Positions 33,271 to 35,660 of a stretch of 35,660 nt of DNA are shown here, one piece after another. The stretch is from contig NCRB01000027.1 of assembly GCA_002894665.1 (NCBI GenBank), positions 1 through 35,660 on the forward strand, in the 5' to 3' direction. The DNA is from Salinivenus iranica (GTDB taxonomy: Bacteria > Bacteroidota > Rhodothermia > Rhodothermales > Salinibacteraceae). Made by a program: the position numbers and the translations under genes. The notes below the pieces were generated by a model. The model worked only from the letters and a program-made list of their open reading frames with translations. It ran no database searches and was not told the origin of the DNA. How positions within the stretch are numbered: the first letter of the stretch is position 1; each line of letters begins with the position of its first letter.

Positions 33271-35010
33271 ATGCCGTCCCTCCCCCGCTCACTCCTGGCC
33301 TCCTGCCTGCTGCTTCTCCTGTTTCCCCTATCCGCCGCCCTGGCGCAGGAACAGGACGCCGACCCAGAATCGGAGCAGGACCCGGCCGACGCCCCCCAGC
33401 TCCCTGAGATCGCTCCCCGAGAGTTCGAAATCCGGGGCGAACTCCAGATCGCCTTTCCGGAGCTGAACCGACAACCCCTCACCGGCTTTGCCTCACCCCC
33501 CTCCCGCCCGTCGGTTCCCACGGATCGGACGCCGTACGTGGCGCCCTACAAGCAAGAGCTGGAGGGCCTGCCCGACCGCCTTCCGGTTCCCGAAACCGTT
33601 TCGGCCCCGGTGCAGTCCGCCCCGTCCCCGCGCACCGGCTTTCTGGAGGCGGGCACCGGGCGCTACTTCTCGCGCTTCGCCACGGGCCACTTTTCGGTTC
33701 CGCTCTCTCCGCACGAGCAGGTGTCCGTGCGGGCCGATTACACCGGCACAGAAGGATTCACCCCGTTCTCCGACCGCACCCTTGAAACGCCCTCGGACGC
33801 CCTCGACGGCCACATCCGACTCGACAGCCGGCGTGATCCGGTGCACCTATCGGTCGCCGCGGACGGCCTGATCGACGACTACACCCTGTACGGCGTCGCG
33901 CAGTCGCCGGGCGCCTCGTTCATCCCCGACCGCACCTTCTACTCCGGGCAGGTCTCGGGACGCCTCCAGACCGTCGGCACGACCCCGGCCGAACTGGGGG
34001 TCCGCTACGGGCAGAATCAGTACACCACCACGCGCTCGTCGAGTGCAGAGACGACGTTTCGGGAGCGACGGGTGCGCGTGGACGGGGCGCTTGGGCTGTC
34101 GCTCAATGGCCGCGAGGGCCGCGTGGACGGACTGTTTTCCCGCTCTGTCCTCGGGGGCGATGTGCCCGGCGGCACCGAGTTCGTCCTCGACGCCGGGGCC
34201 TCCGCGCAGGTGCTCCAGTCGTCCGGGCTGACCGTGCGGGCGGGGGGGCGCGTGCTGTGGACAGAAGGCCCCTCGTTCCCCGAACAGGCGCAATCGCCAA
34301 CGTCATCCTCGACCTTTGTCCTCCCCACGGCCCGGGCGGAATGGGACGCCGCGCCCTGGGCCACGGTGTTTGCGGAGAACACCCCCCGCCTCGACGGCTC
34401 GTCCCTCCGGGCGTACCACCACCAGAACCCCTACACCGAGCTCGCCCCCCCGGCCCGCCCCACCGTCTACACGTCCGACGCCCAGGCCGGGGTCGACCTC
34501 ACCCGGGGCTGGCTCCGCGTTCAGCTTGACGCGGGCTACCGCTATTCCCCGTCCTACCGATTCTACCAGCCCCAGAGGGGTCAATTTGCCGTGGCCTACG
34601 GATCCGCCCGCATCTTCCACGGGGGCGGTCGCCTGGCCCTTCAGGGCCTCGACCACGTGCAGGCCGCCCTGGGCCTGTCGCTCCGCGACGGCTCGCTTCC
34701 CGCCCGGAACACCGACATTCCCTACTATGCATCGGTCCGGGCCAACGGCATGCTGTCCGTCACCTTCGCGGACGGCGACGCCTCCCTTCAGGCGACCGGC
34801 ACGCTGGAAGGGCCGCGCACCCCGGACCTGACCGGAACCGATGAGCTCGACCCCTACCTTGCGGTTGACGTCGAAGGGTCGTATTCAGTAACCTCAACGA
34901 TTGACCTCATCCTCCGAGCCGAAAACCTGAGCCCCAACGCTCCGGAGCAATGGCTCGGGTATCCCCGCCCGCCGACCCAGATTACGGGGGGGTTTCGGAT
35001 TCGCTGGTGA
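33271..35010 (+). CDS. Outer-membrane beta-barrel protein, TonB-dependent-receptor-like
   Basis: The 579-residue protein has a Sec signal peptide (1-25, ending AALA-QEQ) and an acidic Pro-rich region. A short globular N-part follows (FEIRGELQIAFPELNRQPL) and, from about residue 130, many amphipathic strands with alternating residues (HFSVPLSPHEQVSVRADY). It ends in the aromatic GGFRIRW, a typical outer-membrane insertion signal. There is no TonB box or plug motif that I can see. The pair TPR protein then barrel is known from Bacteroidota in general, but its role is unclear. An earlier TTG at 33226 was rejected in favour of the ATG that begins a signal peptide. Confidence 0.8.
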   Translation: MPSLPRSLLASCLLLLLFPLSAALAQEQDADPESEQDPADAPQLPEIAPREFEIRGELQIAFPELNRQPLTGFASPPSRPSVPTDRTPYVAPYKQELEGLPDRLPVPETVSAPVQSAPSPRTGFLEAGTGRYFSRFATGHFSVPLSPHEQVSVRADYTGTEGFTPFSDRTLETPSDALDGHIRLDSRRDPVHLSVAADGLIDDYTLYGVAQSPGASFIPDRTFYSGQVSGRLQTVGTTPAELGVRYGQNQYTTTRSSSAETTFRERRVRVDGALGLSLNGREGRVDGLFSRSVLGGDVPGGTEFVLDAGASAQVLQSSGLTVRAGGRVLWTEGPSFPEQAQSPTSSSTFVLPTARAEWDAAPWATVFAENTPRLDGSSLRAYHHQNPYTELAPPARPTVYTSDAQAGVDLTRGWLRVQLDAGYRYSPSYRFYQPQRGQFAVAYGSARIFHGGGRLALQGLDHVQAALGLSLRDGSLPARNTDIPYYASVRANGMLSVTFADGDASLQATGTLEGPRTPDLTGTDELDPYLAVDVEGSYSVTSTIDLILRAENLSPNAPEQWLGYPRPPTQITGGFRIRW

Positions 35011-35066
35011 CCCCCGACGCACGTTCCGCTGGACTCGACACGCCGCTTTCCCTGCCCCCGACACTC

Positions 35067-35276
35067 ATGAGTGATCCGTCCCCCGAAGAACTCGTTGAGG
35101 CTGTCGCCCACCTCATCCGCGATCAACTTGAACAGGGCACATCCGTAGACCTGCCCACGCTTGGGACGTTTTCCGTCGAGCACCGGCCCAGCCAAACTAC
35201 GGAGGACGGGGCCCGCCTCCCGCCCCGAAACGCCATCACCTTCACTCCGGCCGACGCGGCCTCCTCTGACCAGTAA
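35067..35276 (+). CDS. Very short HU-like protein, 69 residues
   Basis: The ATG at 35067 encodes MSDPSPEELVEAVAHLIRDQ, then VDLPTLGTFSVEHRPS and LPPRNAITFTPA. The strand-loop and the LPPRN block match the beta-arm part of HU/IHF proteins, where GFGTF and PxPGRN-like segments are usual. Compared with HU (about 90 residues) the first helix is missing and only one helix precedes the strands, so it may dimerise differently or bind a protein instead of DNA. It lies 56 bases after the barrel gene and 12 bases before the next HU-like gene. Confidence 0.65.
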   Translation: MSDPSPEELVEAVAHLIRDQLEQGTSVDLPTLGTFSVEHRPSQTTEDGARLPPRNAITFTPADAASSDQ

Positions 35277-35288
35277 TCCGCCGGCGTC

Positions 35289-35660
35289 ATGCCTTCCTCT
35301 CTTTCCTCTCTGCTTGCGGACACGCTGGGCCTCTCGGAAGAGCACGCCCATACGCTCCTGGAGCGGTTGGCCCAGGCGATCCGGGACCATGCGGATGAGA
35401 CCGGTGTGCACGTCTCCGGGCTCGGGACCTTTCGTCGCCGCGACGGGGCACTCACCTTTGAGCCCGAGGACGACCTGGCCCAACGGGTCAATCAGCGGTA
35501 TGAAGGCCTGGAGGCCGAAGCGGCCCCCTCTCCGCCACCGCCCGCTGAGGCAGACGACTCGTCGTCCCCGGCCGTCCCGCTCTTCTCCCCGCGCTTCTCT
35601 CCGCCGCCGCCCAGCCGTCTGACAACGCCCCTTGCCCTGACGGCACTGGACGAGTCGCCG
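35289..35660 (+). CDS. Partial HU-fold protein with Pro-rich tail (likely a SPOR-type envelope protein)
   Basis: From ATG 35289 the frame stays open to the window end, 124 codons. The first 60 residues (LLADTLGLSEEHAHTLLERL, VHVSGLGTFRRRDG, LTFEPEDDLAQRVNQRYE) resemble the HU-like domain that, in Bacteroidota, precedes a C-terminal SPOR domain in envelope proteins. After residue 75 the chain is Pro/Ser-rich and disordered. A SPOR or membrane span may follow beyond the edge, but neither is visible here. It starts 12 bases after the HU-like gene stop, so the two are very likely coupled. Confidence 0.65.
   Translation, partial: MPSSLSSLLADTLGLSEEHAHTLLERLAQAIRDHADETGVHVSGLGTFRRRDGALTFEPEDDLAQRVNQRYEGLEAEAAPSPPPPAEADDSSSPAVPLFSPRFSPPPPSRLTTPLALTALDESP

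Noticed and set aside
1-35660. CRISPR, insertion sequence, prophage or genomic island
   Set aside because: I saw no direct repeat arrays, transposase, integrase or terminal inverted repeats, and gene content looks ordinary chromosomal throughout.

Overview
The window is gene-dense, GC-rich chromosomal DNA whose proteins are strikingly acidic (for example the HPr tail, the MutS linker and the HU-like proteins). Acidity, high GC, weak Shine-Dalgarno sequences, promoters of the form TTGnnn-17-TAnnTT, and a SusC-like-sized outer-membrane barrel paired with a long TPR protein all point to a halophilic member of the Rhodothermota/Bacteroidota. Salinibacter or a close relative is the best guess. This rests on protein style and gene content, not on a database match. 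I see no phage, insertion sequence, CRISPR array or rRNA, and no gap over 300 bases lacks a gene.

Layout. 1-6588: the edge of an unknown gene, mutS, a coiled-coil J-domain protein, a universal stress protein, and a large membrane-bound FAD/NAD(P)-NapH-type 4Fe-4S fusion. 6752-8777: NAD kinase, tRNA-Phe(GAA) with its own promoter and hairpin terminator, and two small unknown genes. 8838-18951: a run of eleven minus-strand genes, in transcription order a YqjE-like membrane protein, a YqjD-like protein, adenylate kinase, a polyprenyl diphosphate synthase, HPr, PTS enzyme I, a YqeY protein, CvpA, an unknown protein, an SbcC-type ATPase and a small MerR regulator. 19123-22446: an NfuA-N-like protein, a degenerate LuxC-like acyl-CoA reductase, and an NSS-family sodium symporter with a single-span accessory protein. 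22457-27918: a penicillin-acylase-family Ntn hydrolase downstream of an orphan ParA, then Maf, a class I glutamine amidotransferase and dihydroneopterin aldolase. 27956-30017: a PfkB-family kinase and two small membrane-anchored proteins. 30193-35660: a secreted 1007-residue TPR protein, an outer-membrane beta-barrel, a shortened HU-like protein and the start of a second HU-like protein with a Pro-rich tail that runs off the window.

How the genes may work together. Most are housekeeping: mismatch repair, end processing, nucleotide and cofactor metabolism, isoprenoids. The most coherent accessory module is the TPR/barrel/HU-like/HU-tail block at the right end, which looks like an envelope system. 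HPr and enzyme I are present without any sugar permease, which suggests a regulatory phosphorelay or a permease elsewhere. The observations most worth a second look are the LuxC-like protein whose expected catalytic cysteine is an arginine, the rearranged FAD segment at the front of the 4Fe-4S fusion, the minimal HU-fold pair, and the single-span partner of the symporter. I did not find a convincing wholly new system, and these are offered as leads.
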